Of a DNA stretch of 64,000 nucleotides, positions 24,859 to 36,068 are shown in pieces; positions within the stretch are counted from its first letter, which is position 1, and each line of letters begins with the position of its first letter. The notes beneath the pieces are model-generated. The model saw only the letters and a list, made by a program, of their open reading frames with translations, was not told the DNA's origin and did no database searches. A program made the translations under genes and the position numbers. The stretch is taken from the NCBI RefSeq assembly GCF_901000735.1, contig NC_081542.1, positions 35,433,689 to 35,497,688 on the forward strand. Direction: 5' to 3'. This DNA is from Corylus avellana. Taxonomy: Eukaryota; Streptophyta; Magnoliopsida; Fagales; Betulaceae.

Positions 24859-26911
24859 TCAGTACGCAGTTCCTTTAGAGATCCCCTCGGACAAATTAGA
24901 AACAAGAGCATAGTTGTTGCTCTCGTAGCATGCAGTCATGAATGTTGCCAAAGTCACACGATCCGCATTACGGTCCTTAATAATCTATAAAAGAACAATG
25001 CTGCTATGCCCACTTTCCCCTCACTACAAAGCTTCCTGTCCAAGGTCTTAACCATCTAGATCTAGAGCCTTTTGTCTAGCCTTTCTAATATGATCATGGC
25101 AGTAGCAGAATCGTCTATTTTGCAATACTCATAAGCCAAGGTCAGCAGAGTAACTTCACATGGGGATAGCCCCTTGTCTATCATGGTGTCATTTAACCGG
25201 TGGGCGTCATCCAACTTAGACCGTTTGCAAAACCCACTTATAAGAGCACCATATGTAATATTGTCCGGTGTACAGCCATGATCGTTCGTCCTATGAAAAC
25301 ACTTTACAGCCGAGTTAACATTTCCAACCCTACAGTACCCACATATCATGGATGTATACATCCGCTTAGTTGAAACTAGGCCTAGCATTACAACTTCTTC
25401 AAAAAGCTTCTCACTCTCTTTCAATCTCTTTTGCCTACAAAAGGCAGCAATCAATGTGGTTTGAATGCCACCATTGACCATCTTGTTGAAAAACACCAAG
25501 GTGTGCATGGTATCCGCCCGTTTACAGTGCTAAGATATGAGGATAGGATACACGACTCTATCCGCTCACAATCCACAACGAAAACCCTTCTTAAGCAATT
25601 TATAAGCCTCATGGACCCTTCCCCTTTTGCGAAGGCCATCAATAATTGCATTATATGTACAGATATTAGGTGTGAAACCTTCACTATTCATTACTTTAAT
25701 CAACTCATACGCTCTTCCGAAAGTACCTGCTTTACAGTGCCCATCAATGAGAGTAGTATATGTGTTAGTGTTGGGGACCAATCCCTGTTCTTTCATTCTG
25801 GTTAATAACATCCCAGCACGGTTGAACTTGCGCTCTTTGCAATACCCACTAATCATGGTTGTATATGTATGAACATTTGGCTTGTAATTGTCACTCCGGA
25901 CAACTTTCAGAAATAGTGTAAAAGCCTTCTCAGTCCATCCCTTCTTGGAGAGCCCATCAATCAATGCTGTATGAGTATACACATTTGGTTTCCAACCTTC
26001 CCTAACCATTTCCTCCAACATATCAAATGCTTGCTTAATGCTGCCCCTCTTGCACAACCCATGAATCAAGGACGTAAAATTAATCACAATTGGTATCAAA
26101 CCCATCTCAATCATCTTATCAAAATACCAACAAGCTCTATTCACAAAACCCTTCTAAGAAAATGCACTGATAACTAAAGTAAAAGTTGCATTATCTAGAA
26201 CAAAGCCTCTCTTAAGCATTTCACTCAACCACCTATCTGCTTCCAAAATTCTGCCCATCCTACAATAACCAATAACCATCAACTTATAACTGCAATGATC
26301 AGGAGACACCCCTCTCACACACATTTCCTTGAACATGTTCTCGACATATTCAACCAGACCTATTACACACCCAATGTGAATCACACAATTTAAAGTGCAA
26401 GTACTTGGTGCCAAACCTTGATTTTGCATCGCAATAGCCATGTCAACTGCCTCCCTTAACCTCCCAATCTCAGCGAAACACCATACCATACACTGCATCA
26501 CTTCATGAGCCCTCACATATTCCCATTACCAATCAATGATGTGGCGCATACTATATAAAGCCGCATAAAATGGCAAAACTTGGCAAATCCAATTACCTAG
26601 TAAAAGAAACTCAATGCCACCATTGACCCTGCCTCAGCGGCTAGTGAAGCAACGGCTGTAATGGCCTGTTCTTGTGTCAACAAATCGGCATCCTGCAGAA
26701 GATTGAGCTTGGGAGGCGATATTCTCACATGTTGGTGGTAGAAAGAGTCACAGACCAATGAACAGATTACTCTGACAAGAGAATTGGATTGTGCGGATAA
26801 TGATGGCGATGAAGAAGTGGGAAGTGCTGGAGTGGTGCCAGGGTCATGATCATGGTGGTAGGAACATAGTGCCCTAAAAGGGTTTTTGAAGAAAGAAATG
26901 GGGATTGGTAT
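24859..26911 (-). pseudogene. P-class PPR gene, decayed (unit 1)
   Basis: Encodes a run of 35-residue pentatricopeptide repeats, e.g. [18 protein letters not shown] and [18 protein letters not shown], in one intron-free frame of about 680 codons. Such proteins bind organelle RNA. The expected start is ATA (26909-26911). Further lesions are TAG at 26597-26599, a frameshift near 26517, TAG at 26154-26156, TGA at 25566-25568, TAG at 25530-25532, TAG at 25062-25064 and a frameshift near 24965; the frame closes at 24859-24861. Almost all lesions are shared with the copy at 32255-34307; the TAG at 25062 is private (TGG in copy 2). It is clearly dead. Confidence 0.92.
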
Positions 26912-27089
26912 GGCACATCATACACCTCCAGGCCCTGCCACAAATATCAAAAAGGTACTTCAACTTCCAAAGTAAAAAAAAGAGATCAGTCCACAGCATA
27001 GCAAGCTTGAAATCTCACAAAAAATTGAATATCTGAGCATCCAGTTTCATTTTTATAAATCTGGAAATTGGAAGAAGCAATACTTTTTT

Positions 27090-27255
27090 AGTAATGCTAC
27101 ACACTCTCACTTTCCCACACTCATTTCCACACTTCCTCAGGAGGCTTTTAAAATCACTATTAGATTTGGAATAGATCTTTATTGGATTTAAATCCAATGC
27201 TGGTTGTAAAAGCTACCTAACAGAGTGTATATGTGGAAGTGTGTGTAGCATTACT
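27090..27255. mobile_element. MITE with AGTAATGCTACACAC ends (unit 1)
   Basis: 166 bp with perfect 15-bp terminal inverted repeats AGTAATGCTACACAC / GTGTGTAGCATTACT and no coding capacity. It lies upstream of the PPR pseudogene and is present at the same place in unit 2. Superfamily not determined because the target duplication is unclear. Confidence 0.75.
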
Positions 27256-27636
27256 CATACTTTTTATATTTTTCAACCACTTTAGATATTTAATGTCTTT
27301 CAATGATGTCTGTAGAATTTCCGAAAGGTGGTTATTTGGACCTGAATAGTAGGTGACAACCAATCAAATTAATCTAGGATTCAAAACATTATAAATAATT
27401 CTAAACAAACCTATGAGGAAGATTATAAGCAAAGGAAAAGGTGCCACTGGATTTCCTTGGTAGAGTATATATGGATCTATGTTGAAGGGCTGCATGGGGA
27501 AGAATTTCGACTGTGGACAGTTTACGTAAGAGAGGAATATGCATAGTGTATTGCAGTTGTATGTGTTGCAGCTACTAGTTTAGTTAGTAGATCACCTTTT
27601 ACTGTGTAGGTCGGTAGGGTATAATTTGTGAAAGGG

Positions 27637-27727
27637 TTTTTTTTTTTTTTTTTTTTTTTAATCAGAAATTCAAGCTCGTGACCTCCACTTCATGAAGCGT
27701 GGTCCCCAGCTAATTGAGCTACCCCTA
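27637..27727 (-). mobile_element. Possible SINE fragment
   Basis: On the minus strand GGGGTAGCTCAATTAGCT resembles a tRNA-type A box, GGTCACGAGCTTGAAT resembles a B box, and an A-rich tail (poly-T on the plus strand, 27637-27659) follows. It is short and adjoins the fold-back at 27722, so it may be only a fragment. Confidence 0.35.
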
Positions 27728-27911
27728 ATTCTCTCCCTAATAGCTATATCACTCCTCTATAAAATCATGTACACTAATTAATAGCAAACAAGGAAAATAC
27801 TTCCTCTTCCAAAGTGAACAACTTTGAGAGGAAGTATTTCCTTCCTTCCTATTAATCAGTGCACTTGATTTTATAGTGGAGTGATATAGCTGTTAGGGAG
27901 AGAATTGGGGG
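27722..27911. repeat. 190-bp near-perfect fold-back (unit 1)
   Basis: Outer arms of about 62 bp (27722-27784 and 27850-27911) pair with few mismatches. Inner arms (27792-27816 and 27820-27841) pair around a five-base loop. It could be a fold-back MITE or the template of a long hairpin RNA. It is repeated in unit 2. Confidence 0.75.
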
Positions 27912-28181
27912 ATTTTACATAAATAAGGAGAGAATCAAAGGGATTTAAATCTATCAGGAAAGTGAACCATAAAATTCAAACTATCAAGGTCAACTCATAA
28001 TTCGGAATGCAATTCCATTGTGTCTTATGCAGATAATGTGCAGAGAAAGGAAGATTTGGACTTCTGAAGGGGTTCCGCATAATGTAGTTCTGTTTAAATC
28101 TTTATTCAAAAAACATACAACGAGATCATATAAAGACATGTAAAAACCCAAAGCAAAGCCAAAGGTACCAAAGTTTCCCAC

Positions 28182-28673
28182 CTCAAGGACAGCAGGTAGA
28201 CATTGGACGTGGTTGAGCCATTGCCTGTGAACTTTACCGGCAACAAAGACAAGAATAGCAGGAATATATGTCAGTCCACCCTTTCGAATTCGAAACCCAG
28301 TTGCAGTGCCAAGACTGACTCGGCGCAAGATCTTGCTGTGAAATGCTCTAATGGTCATTAGCTCAAGCAAAGTGGTAGCTTGCTTGCCCTGTTGGCAACC
28401 GCCCCAGAGTTTCAGGCAGCACCCCCTTTTGAAGGTTTCCAAAGTAGTTTGCCCTATCTTCTGCCGCATCATTTAATCTACTTGAAGTACACCAGGAGTA
28501 GGCAGCACTGCTCTCGGAATGCTGAGCACCTGACAAAGGGTTGAAGGCAGTAATGGACATGATAAAGGTAGATTAGGATGAATGCAGTAGTTCCTTTCCA
28601 AATCTAGAGCTGATTCCTCCGATTGTGTTGATCCTGAGTGATGAAATCTTAAATCCAGTCTGGCCCTTTCCAT
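28182..28673 (-). pseudogene. NAL1-like protease gene, N-terminal remnant (unit 1)
   Basis: Pieces in different frames carry TQSEESALDLERNYC, SSRLNDAAEDRANYFGNLQK and ATTLLELMTIRAFHSKILRR, words typical of the N-terminus of the plant NARROW LEAF 1 family (trypsin-like serine proteases of leaf and vascular growth). A frameshift lies near 28510 and a +1 insertion in GGGCAAGCAAGC (about 28385). The coding part ends at LPAVLE before a GT donor at 28181; the protease domain that should follow is absent. A probable noncoding leader exon with a GTGAGT donor lies near 29307-29440. It is transcribed away from the lyase gene. Confidence 0.82.
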
Positions 28674-29790
28674 CTTTCAACTCTCCTACATAATATTCAA
28701 TGACGTCTTAGAAAAAAACAACCTTATAGTTATGGAACTCCATCAAATTACGAGGTTCAAATTTTAAATTGAGCAATCAAGTCTATCAGAGGATACTTTT
28801 GAATTATGCCAACAAATTATACAGTAAAGAAACATGATGACTGTTACACACTAAATTAACAAATATAAAACAAATGGACAACAACAATATAGAACTAAAA
28901 CAAATGGACACTAATACGAGCTGTGAAAATGAAAATCATAAGTAGACACTTAAAAGGAACCGGGAAGCCAACAACATTTGAGCACGTATGACGTACACAA
29001 GAAAGTAAAACATACAATAATCAGCATCTCTACCGTCTTCAAACCTCAAATAGGAAATAAAATTTGTTAAAAGGTACATGAGAAGTGAGCCCGCTACAAA
29101 AATGGAAATTTAATAACACAAATGCAAACCCAGATAGGAAAACATATAAATTTCGTCCAGAAATGTAATGAAAGACCGAAGAGTCCAATACTGTGTATAA
29201 AGAGGGAAGAAATATTAAACCCAGAATGCAAAACATACCAAATGCGCAGCTATGGCAAAAGAACAGATAGAATATGCGAAAAAAAATGGAAGTTGCTTAT
29301 TGACAGAACTCACCGGTCAGCAATGGTGGAGCTGTGACGGAGGACTCAAAGCACATTTCTCGCCAAACCCATCATCTACCAGGAATCAAAGAAAGAAATC
29401 GACACGCTGCAGAAATGATAGACCGAGAGTGTGAGGGAGAAATACACTTTCGTGGGCTTAATGAATATTGAGCTTTAATTTGGACCCCCTGACCCGAAAG
29501 CCTACTAAAATGGAACGTCGGCCTCCAGTTTGGGTCGGGCAGGTTGGCCCATGGACATTTGTTTGAATAGTCCTAATCAAATGTGTTTGTACGATTGTAC
29601 AAAAAAACAAAACAAAACATCAACTGGCGGCATTAATTGCATCATTTAATGTGACGTTCAAAAGATTAGATGATAGAGTTTATGTGTTGTTTGAATTCTT
29701 AAACTCTTTTACTATTATGATTAGGAAATAAAGTTCTAGTATAGCTAGTTTAACTACTTCAACTATAGCTTGGATTCTTGAATTCCTCCT

Positions 29791-29800
29791 CTATATATAT
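29791..29800 (+). promoter_or_regulatory. Putative TATA box of lyase gene 1
   Basis: CTATATATAT lies about 75 bp before the ATG at 29876, in a conserved block also present before the second lyase gene. The only support is position and wording. Confidence 0.4.
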
Positions 29801-29875
29801 GTATATTCTAAGATCATAAAACAATATCCCTTGTACGTGTTTTGTGAAATTGATTGATTTTAAGGTAAAGAAAGA

Positions 29876-30347
29876 ATGGAGAATTGGAGACGGATTTCTT
29901 TGCTTGTTGGATTGAGTTTGGTCCTTTGCTTCTTCCTTACAAAGATTTCAATTGATGGTTCTATCAAGATCCCACGGTTAATTCTCCCTCATCAATCTTT
30001 AATTTGTAGTCTTCTTTTCATATATATATATCGGTTTTGTTGTCCGCCTACTCTTTAATTAAGTAAAGAATTTGTAAAATTCTATGACAAGAAAACCACA
30101 CGTACACACTCTCTCTCATGCATGCATACTACACGTACATATTATTGAGTTATATATTAACCTTTCAAACCTTTCTTTTACTAATAATTAATTAAATTGA
30201 GGGATATTTTTGTTTGAAAATTTATTGTTTATATATAATGCAGGAAAATTCTATTGGATGTCAAAGATCAAGAATTTACGGATGTCAAGTTGCATACCCG
30301 CCACCGTTAGGTAAATGTATTAATGGCTCCCACATTTTATATATATA
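29876..30347 (+). pseudogene. Rhamnogalacturonan lyase gene 1, first exons only
   Basis: Exon 1 (29876-29976) encodes a signal-peptide-like start, MENWRRISLLVGLSLVLCFF. Exon 2 is 30244-30310. The last codon of exon 2 is TAG (30308-30310) where gene 2 has CAG, so the reading frame ends after 55 residues. The sequence then runs into the N gap at 30348, so later exons are unseen. Exons 1 and 2 differ from gene 2 at about 10% of bases, far more than the PPR part of the unit. Confidence 0.8.
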
Positions 30348-30447
30348 NNNNNNNNNNNNNNNNNNNNNNNNNNNNNNNNNNNNNNNNNNNNNNNNNNNNN
30401 NNNNNNNNNNNNNNNNNNNNNNNNNNNNNNNNNNNNNNNNNNNNNNN
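30348..30447. other. Assembly gap (100 N)
   Basis: Exactly 100 Ns, a conventional placeholder of unknown true length. The left side is intron 2 of lyase gene 1; the right side is the interior of the Athila-like element near its 5' LTR. The same element sequence occurs at 23049. Confidence 0.95.
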
Positions 30448-30669
30448 AAACTCAAAAACAATTTCTTTCTCTTTTCTTTTTTTTTTTCTTTTTTTTTTTA
30501 TTTTATTTTTTATGTTAGATGAAACAAAATAGAACCAAATAAAAATAAACAAAAATTGCAAAAAGAAAATGAAACAAAAATCTACCTAAACTAGTAGAAA
30601 AATAAAATTAATTCAAATAAAAAATCAATTTTCATAAATCAACAATTTCCCGGCAACGACGACAAAATT

Positions 30670-31341
30670 TGAGGTACAAATTTAATTGTACTCGCAAGCC
30701 CACGAGTCGTGTGCAGTAAAGTGTGTGCAAGTGCGAGGTCGATCCACAGGGAATTGTGTTTGCAAAAATGAACTTTCTAATTTAAACTAATCCTAATTCA
30801 ACCGAATTCCGCAATTTCAATTTGTGTCGTGCAAACTAAAATAAACAAAATGATTTAACAACAATTAATAGAAAAGTACTAAGGTTTTCCAAATCCACTT
30901 CGCCAAATTAAACAACATATTCTTGCATTTTATGCATACAATCGACAAACAATAAGTTTTCTACATTGTTCAAAATTCCTAAACACACATATTAAATCAT
31001 TCGATGAATCCATCCGTAAAATGAATCACAACGAATATCCAATTGAGATCAAATCATCTACTGTATCCGGGAATCACAATGGATATAAGTCTCAGTCAAA
31101 TCATTCAATGTATCCGAGGATGAAACCCAACGAATATAAAATTTGCATGAATAAAAGACACAACATTCCATCAAATGAAATTAATCAATGCAATTGAATT
31201 GATTTTGAACAACAATTTGATTAAACATCGAATTGTATACATAAAACAACAAGAACATGAATGTTTATCAATGTCGAGGCTTCATCTTCAACCTTAGTTG
31301 AAAGTTTTAGCCTTTCATGATCACAAAACTCATAGTTATAT
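30670..31341 (-). repeat. Truncated Athila-like LTR (unit 2)
   Basis: Same LTR fragment as 23274-23945, with the same 3' break and the same junction to ATTAAAGAGATG. The tRNA-Asp-type primer site lies at about 30647-30664. No other element parts are present after the gap. Confidence 0.85.
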
Positions 31342-32003
31342 AAATTAAAGAGATGTACATGTAGCAGGTTTCATATAAAATGTCTTCTAGATATATGTAT
31401 GAATAAGAATTTTAGGGAATCCTAATCCACCTAAAAGAATCAATGATAGGACATATGTCTAAAAAAAATTAATAAAATTTTGGCAGTCCTTTGTATCACT
31501 TTGTACATATACTCTCAAAACATATAACTCAAAAACTTAAGTGAAAAAAAAAAAATAAAAAAAAAAATAGTAGATTGTAAAATTATGTATTATTATCCTA
31601 ACAATTATGAGCCCATTGATCACATTTTGTAAAATGGATTTCAGGAAAATTCTTTCAACCAATCTCTAAAAAAATTCTGCTTGCTTTTTAATAGAAATTA
31701 ACTAAAAAAAAGAAAAAATTACATATTCTTCTTGTATGCTCAAGGAAAACATGACATTTTTATATACTAGTTCGAGAAATTCCTACGATCCACTTTGTAA
31801 GAAATTTATATCCTTTGTAAAATAACCTACGAATTATAGAGGACGGTAATGTCCAATTCACATTCCAAAATAAAATTTCATAAGTGTCATAATCACACAA
31901 AAATATTTAACAATAAATCAGGAGCTAAATTGTGCATGTGAACTTTGACATTCCAAAATACATTGCATCTTAAGGTAAATGACACATTCTAAGTCATCAC
32001 CTA

Positions 32004-32035
<32 letters not shown>

Positions 32036-32254
32036 AATCATCACCTAATTTAACCAAGTCTTAGGATTAGTTAAAAAATGACCTACCAAGGTTTAATTTA
32101 TGAAATCGAATGTGTTTCAGCTTTGTTGCCGAGTCATGGGGAGCAACCTATAAGATGGATTAAAATATCTTGATACTATGTATGAAAATAATATCAACTC
32201 ATTGAATACAAGTAGATGAAAAGAACCGCCAAAATAGCTAGGCCTACCATCGGA
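31342..32254. other. Intergenic, copy of 23946-24858
   Basis: Nearly identical to the first unit, including the ATT microsatellite. No gene is seen. Confidence 0.6.
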
Positions 32255-34307
32255 TCAGTACGCAGTTCCTTTAGAGATCCCCTCGGACAAATTAGAAACA
32301 AGAGCATAGTTGTTGCTCTCGTAGCATGCAGTCATGAATGTTGCCAAAGTCACACGATCCGCATTACGGTCCTTAATAATCTATAAAAGAACAATGCTGC
32401 GATGCCCACTTTCCCCTCACTACAAAGCTTCCTGACCAAGGTCTTAACCATCTAGATCCAGAGCCTTTTGTCTAGCCTTTCTAATATGATCATGGCAGTA
32501 GCAGAATCGTCTATTTTGCAATACTCATAAGCCAAGGTCAGCAGAGTAACTTCACATGGGGATAGCCCCTTGTCTATCATGGTGTCATTTAACCGGTGGG
32601 CGTCATCCAACTTAGACCGTTTGCAAAACCCACTTATAAGAGCACCATATGTAATATTGTCCGGTGTACAGCCATGATCGTTCGTCCTATGAAAACACTT
32701 TACAGCCGAGTTAACATTTCCAACCCTACAGTACCCACATATCATGGATGTATACATCCGCTTAGTTGAAACTAGGCCTAGCATTACAACTTCTTCAAAA
32801 AGCTTCTCACTCTCTTTCAATCTCTTTTGCCTACAAAAGGCAGCAATCAATGTGGTTTGAATGCCACCATTGACCATCTTGTTGAAAAACACCAAGGTGT
32901 GCATGGTATCCGCCCGTTTACAGTGCTAAGATATGAGGATAGGATACATGACTCTATCCGCTCACAATCCACAACGAAAACCCTTCTTAAGCAATTTATA
33001 AGCCTCATGGACCCTTCCTCTTTTGAGAAGGCCATCAATAATTGCATTATATGTACAGATATTAGGTGTGAAACCTTCACTATTCATTACTTTAATCAAC
33101 TCATACGCTCTTCCGAAAGTACCTGCTTTACAGTGCCCATCAATGAGAGTAGTATATGTGTTAGTGTTGGGGACCAATCCCTGTTCTTTCATTCTGGTTA
33201 ATAACATCCCAGCACGGTTGAACTTGCGCTCTTTGCAATACCCACTAATCATGGTTGTATATGTATGAACATTTGGCTTGTAATTGTCACTCCGGACAAC
33301 TTTCAGAAATAGTGTAAAAGCCTTCTCAGTCCATCCCTTCTTGGAGAGCCCATCAATCAATGCTGTATGAGTATACACATTTGGTTTCCAACCTTCCCTA
33401 ACCATTTCCTCCAACATATCAAATGCTTGCTTAATGCTGCCCCTCTTGCACAACCCATGAATCAAGGACGTAAAATTAATCACAATTGGTATCAAACCCA
33501 TCTCAATCATCTTATCAAAATACCAACAAGCTCTATTCACAAAACCCTTCTAAGAAAATGCACTGATAACTAAAGTAAAAGTTGCATTATCTAGAACAAA
33601 GCCTCTCTTAAGCATTTCACTCAACCACCTATCTGCTTCCAAAATTCTGCCCATCCTACAATAACCAATAACCATCAACTTATAACTGCAATGATCAGGA
33701 GACACCCCTCTCACACACATTTCCTTGAACATGTTCTCGACATATTCAACCAGACCTATTACACACCCAATGTGAATCACACAATTTAAAGTGCAAGTAC
33801 TTGGTGCCAAACCTTGATTTTGCATCGCAATAGCCATGTCAACTGCCTCCCTTAACCTCCCAATCTCAGCGAAACACCATACCATACACTGCATCACTTC
33901 ATGAGCCCTCACATATTCCCATTACCAATCAATGATGTGGCGCATACTATATAAAGCCGCATAAAATGGCAAAACTTGGCAAATCCAATTACCTAGTAAA
34001 AGAAACTCAATGCCACCATTGACCCTGCCTCAGCGGCTAGTGAAGCAACGGCTGTAATGGCCTGTTCTTGTGTCAACAAATCGGCATCCTGCAGAAGATT
34101 GAGCTTGGGAGGCGATATTCTCACATGTTGGTGGTAGAAAGAGTCACAGACCAATGAACAGATTACTCTGACAAGAGAATTGGATTGTGCGGATAATGAT
34201 GGCGATGAAGAAGTGGGAAGTGCTGGAGTGGTGCCAGGGTCATGATCATGGTGGTAGGAACATAGTGCCCTAAAAGGGTTTTTGAAGAAAGAAATGGGGA
34301 TTGGTAT
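32255..34307 (-). pseudogene. P-class PPR gene, decayed (unit 2)
   Basis: Same gene and nearly all the same lesions as 24859-26911: ATA in place of the start (34305-34307), the same two internal frameshifts and the same stops at the equivalent sites. It keeps TGG where unit 1 has TAG, so this frame runs two codons further to a stop at 32452-32454. Shared damage shows the gene was dead before the copies separated. Confidence 0.92.
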
Positions 34308-34485
34308 GGCACATCATACACCTCCAGGCCCTGCCACAAATATCAAAAAGGTACTTCAACTTCCAAAGTAAAAAAAAGAGATCAGTCCACAGCATAGCAA
34401 GCTTGAAATCTCACAAAAAATTGAATATCTGAGCATCCAGTTTCATTTTTATAAATCTGGAAATTGGAAGAAGCAATACTTTTTT

Positions 34486-34651
34486 AGTAATGCTACACAC
34501 TCTCACTTTCCCACACTCATTTCCACACTTCCTCAGGAGGCTTTTAAAATCACTATTAGATTTGGAATAGAACTTTATTGGATTTAAATCCAATGCTGGT
34601 TGTAAAAGCTACCTAACAGAGTGTATATGTGGAAGTGTGTGTAGCATTACT
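34486..34651. mobile_element. MITE with AGTAATGCTACACAC ends (unit 2)
   Basis: Second-unit copy of the 166-bp element at 27090-27255, with the same inverted ends. Confidence 0.75.
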
Positions 34652-35117
34652 CATACTTTTTATATTTTTCAACCACTTTAGATATTTAATGTCTTTCAAT
34701 GATGTCTGTAGAATTTCCGAAAGGTGGTTATTTGGACCTAAATAGTAGGTGACAACCAATCAAATTAATCTAGGATTCAAAACATTATAAATAATTCTAA
34801 ACAAACCTATGAGGAAGATTATAAGCAAAGGAAAAGGTGCCACTGGATTTCCTTGGTAGAGTATATATGGATCTATGTTGAAGGGCTGTGCATGGGGAAG
34901 AATTTCGACTGTGGACAGTTTACGTAAGAGAGGAATATGCATAGTGTATTGCAGTTGTATGTGTTGCAGCTACTAGTTTAGTTAGTAGATCACCTTTTAC
35001 TGTGTAGGTCGGTAGGGTATAATTTGTGAAAGGGTTTTTTTTTTTTTTTTTTTTTAATCAGAAATTCAAGCTCGTGACCTCCACTTCATGAAGCGTGGTC
35101 CCCAGCTAATTGAGCTA

Positions 35118-35307
35118 CCCCTAATTCTCTCCCTAATAGCTATATCACTCCTCTATAAAATCATGTACACTAATTAATAGCAAACAAGGAAAATACTTCC
35201 TCTTCCAAAGTGAACAACTTTGAGAGGAAGTATTTCCTTCCTTCCTATTAATCAGTGCACTTGATTTTATAGTGGAGTGATATAGCTGTTAGGGAGAGAA
35301 TTGGGGG
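35118..35307. repeat. 190-bp fold-back (unit 2)
   Basis: Second-unit copy of the fold-back at 27722-27911, with both arm pairs preserved. Confidence 0.75.
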
Positions 35308-35571
35308 ATTTTACATAAATAAGGAGAGAATCAAAGGGATTTAAATCTATCAGGAAAGTGAACCATAAAATTCAAACTATCAAGGTCAACTCATAAATGC
35401 AATTCCATTGTGTCTTGTGCGGATAATGTGCAGAGAAAGGACGATATGGACTTCTGAAGGGGTTGAGCATAATGTAGTTCTGTTTAAATCTTTATTCAAA
35501 AAACATACAACGAGATCATATAAAGACATGTAAAAACCCAAAGCAAAGCCAATGGTACCAAAGTTTCCCAC

Positions 35572-36068
35572 CTCAAGGACAGCAGGTAGACATTGGACGT
35601 GGTTGAGCCATTGCCTGTGAACTTTACCGGCAACAAAGGCAAGAATAGCAGGAATATATGTCAGTCCACCCTTTCGAATTTGAAACCCAGTTGCAGTGCC
35701 AAGACTGACTCGGCGCAAGATCTTGCTGTGAAATGCTCTAACGGTCATTAACTCAAGCAAAGTGGTAGCTTGCTTGCCCTGTTGGCAACCGCCCCAGAGT
35801 TTCAGGCAGCACCCCCTTTTGAAGGTTTCCAAAGTAGTTTGCCTTATCTTCTTCTACCACATCATTTAATCAACTTGAAGTACGCCAGGAGTAGGCAGCA
35901 CTGCTCTCGGAATGCTGAGCACCTGACACAAATGGTTGAAGGCGGTAATGGACATGATAAAGGTAGATTAGGATGAATGCAGTAGTTCCTTTCCAAATCT
36001 AGAGCTGATTCCTCCGATTGTGTTGATCCCGAGTGATGAAATCTTAAATCCAGTCTGGCCCTTTCCAT
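35572..36068 (-). pseudogene. NAL1-like protease gene, N-terminal remnant (unit 2)
   Basis: Same remnant as 28182-28673, with the same +1 frameshift in GGGCAAGCAAGC and the same cut after LPAVLE. It differs from unit 1 by several substitutions and a small insertion near 35930. A leader-like segment with a GT donor lies upstream near 36890-37020. The 149-codon hydrophobic frame at 36199-36648 lies in its intron-like part and is not taken as a gene. Confidence 0.82.

Larger units (their letters stand above)
23049..30347 (+). repeat. PPR-lyase unit, first copy
   Basis: The same sequence returns from 30448 after the N gap. Up to about 27995 the two copies differ at only scattered single bases (by eye 1% or less). 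From there to 30347 they differ far more (about 10% in the lyase exons) with indels. The copies are directly adjacent across a scaffolding gap, so both true tandem duplication and a retained second haplotype are possible. Confidence 0.9.

Noticed and set aside
25431..25805. 124-codon plus-strand frame, repeated at 32827-33201
   Set aside because: Antisense shadow of the PPR pseudogene; its conservation between units only reflects their near-identity.
27660..27727. tRNA gene
   Set aside because: A- and B-box-like words are present, but there is no cloverleaf or anticodon arm and a poly-A tail follows; a SINE fragment fits better.
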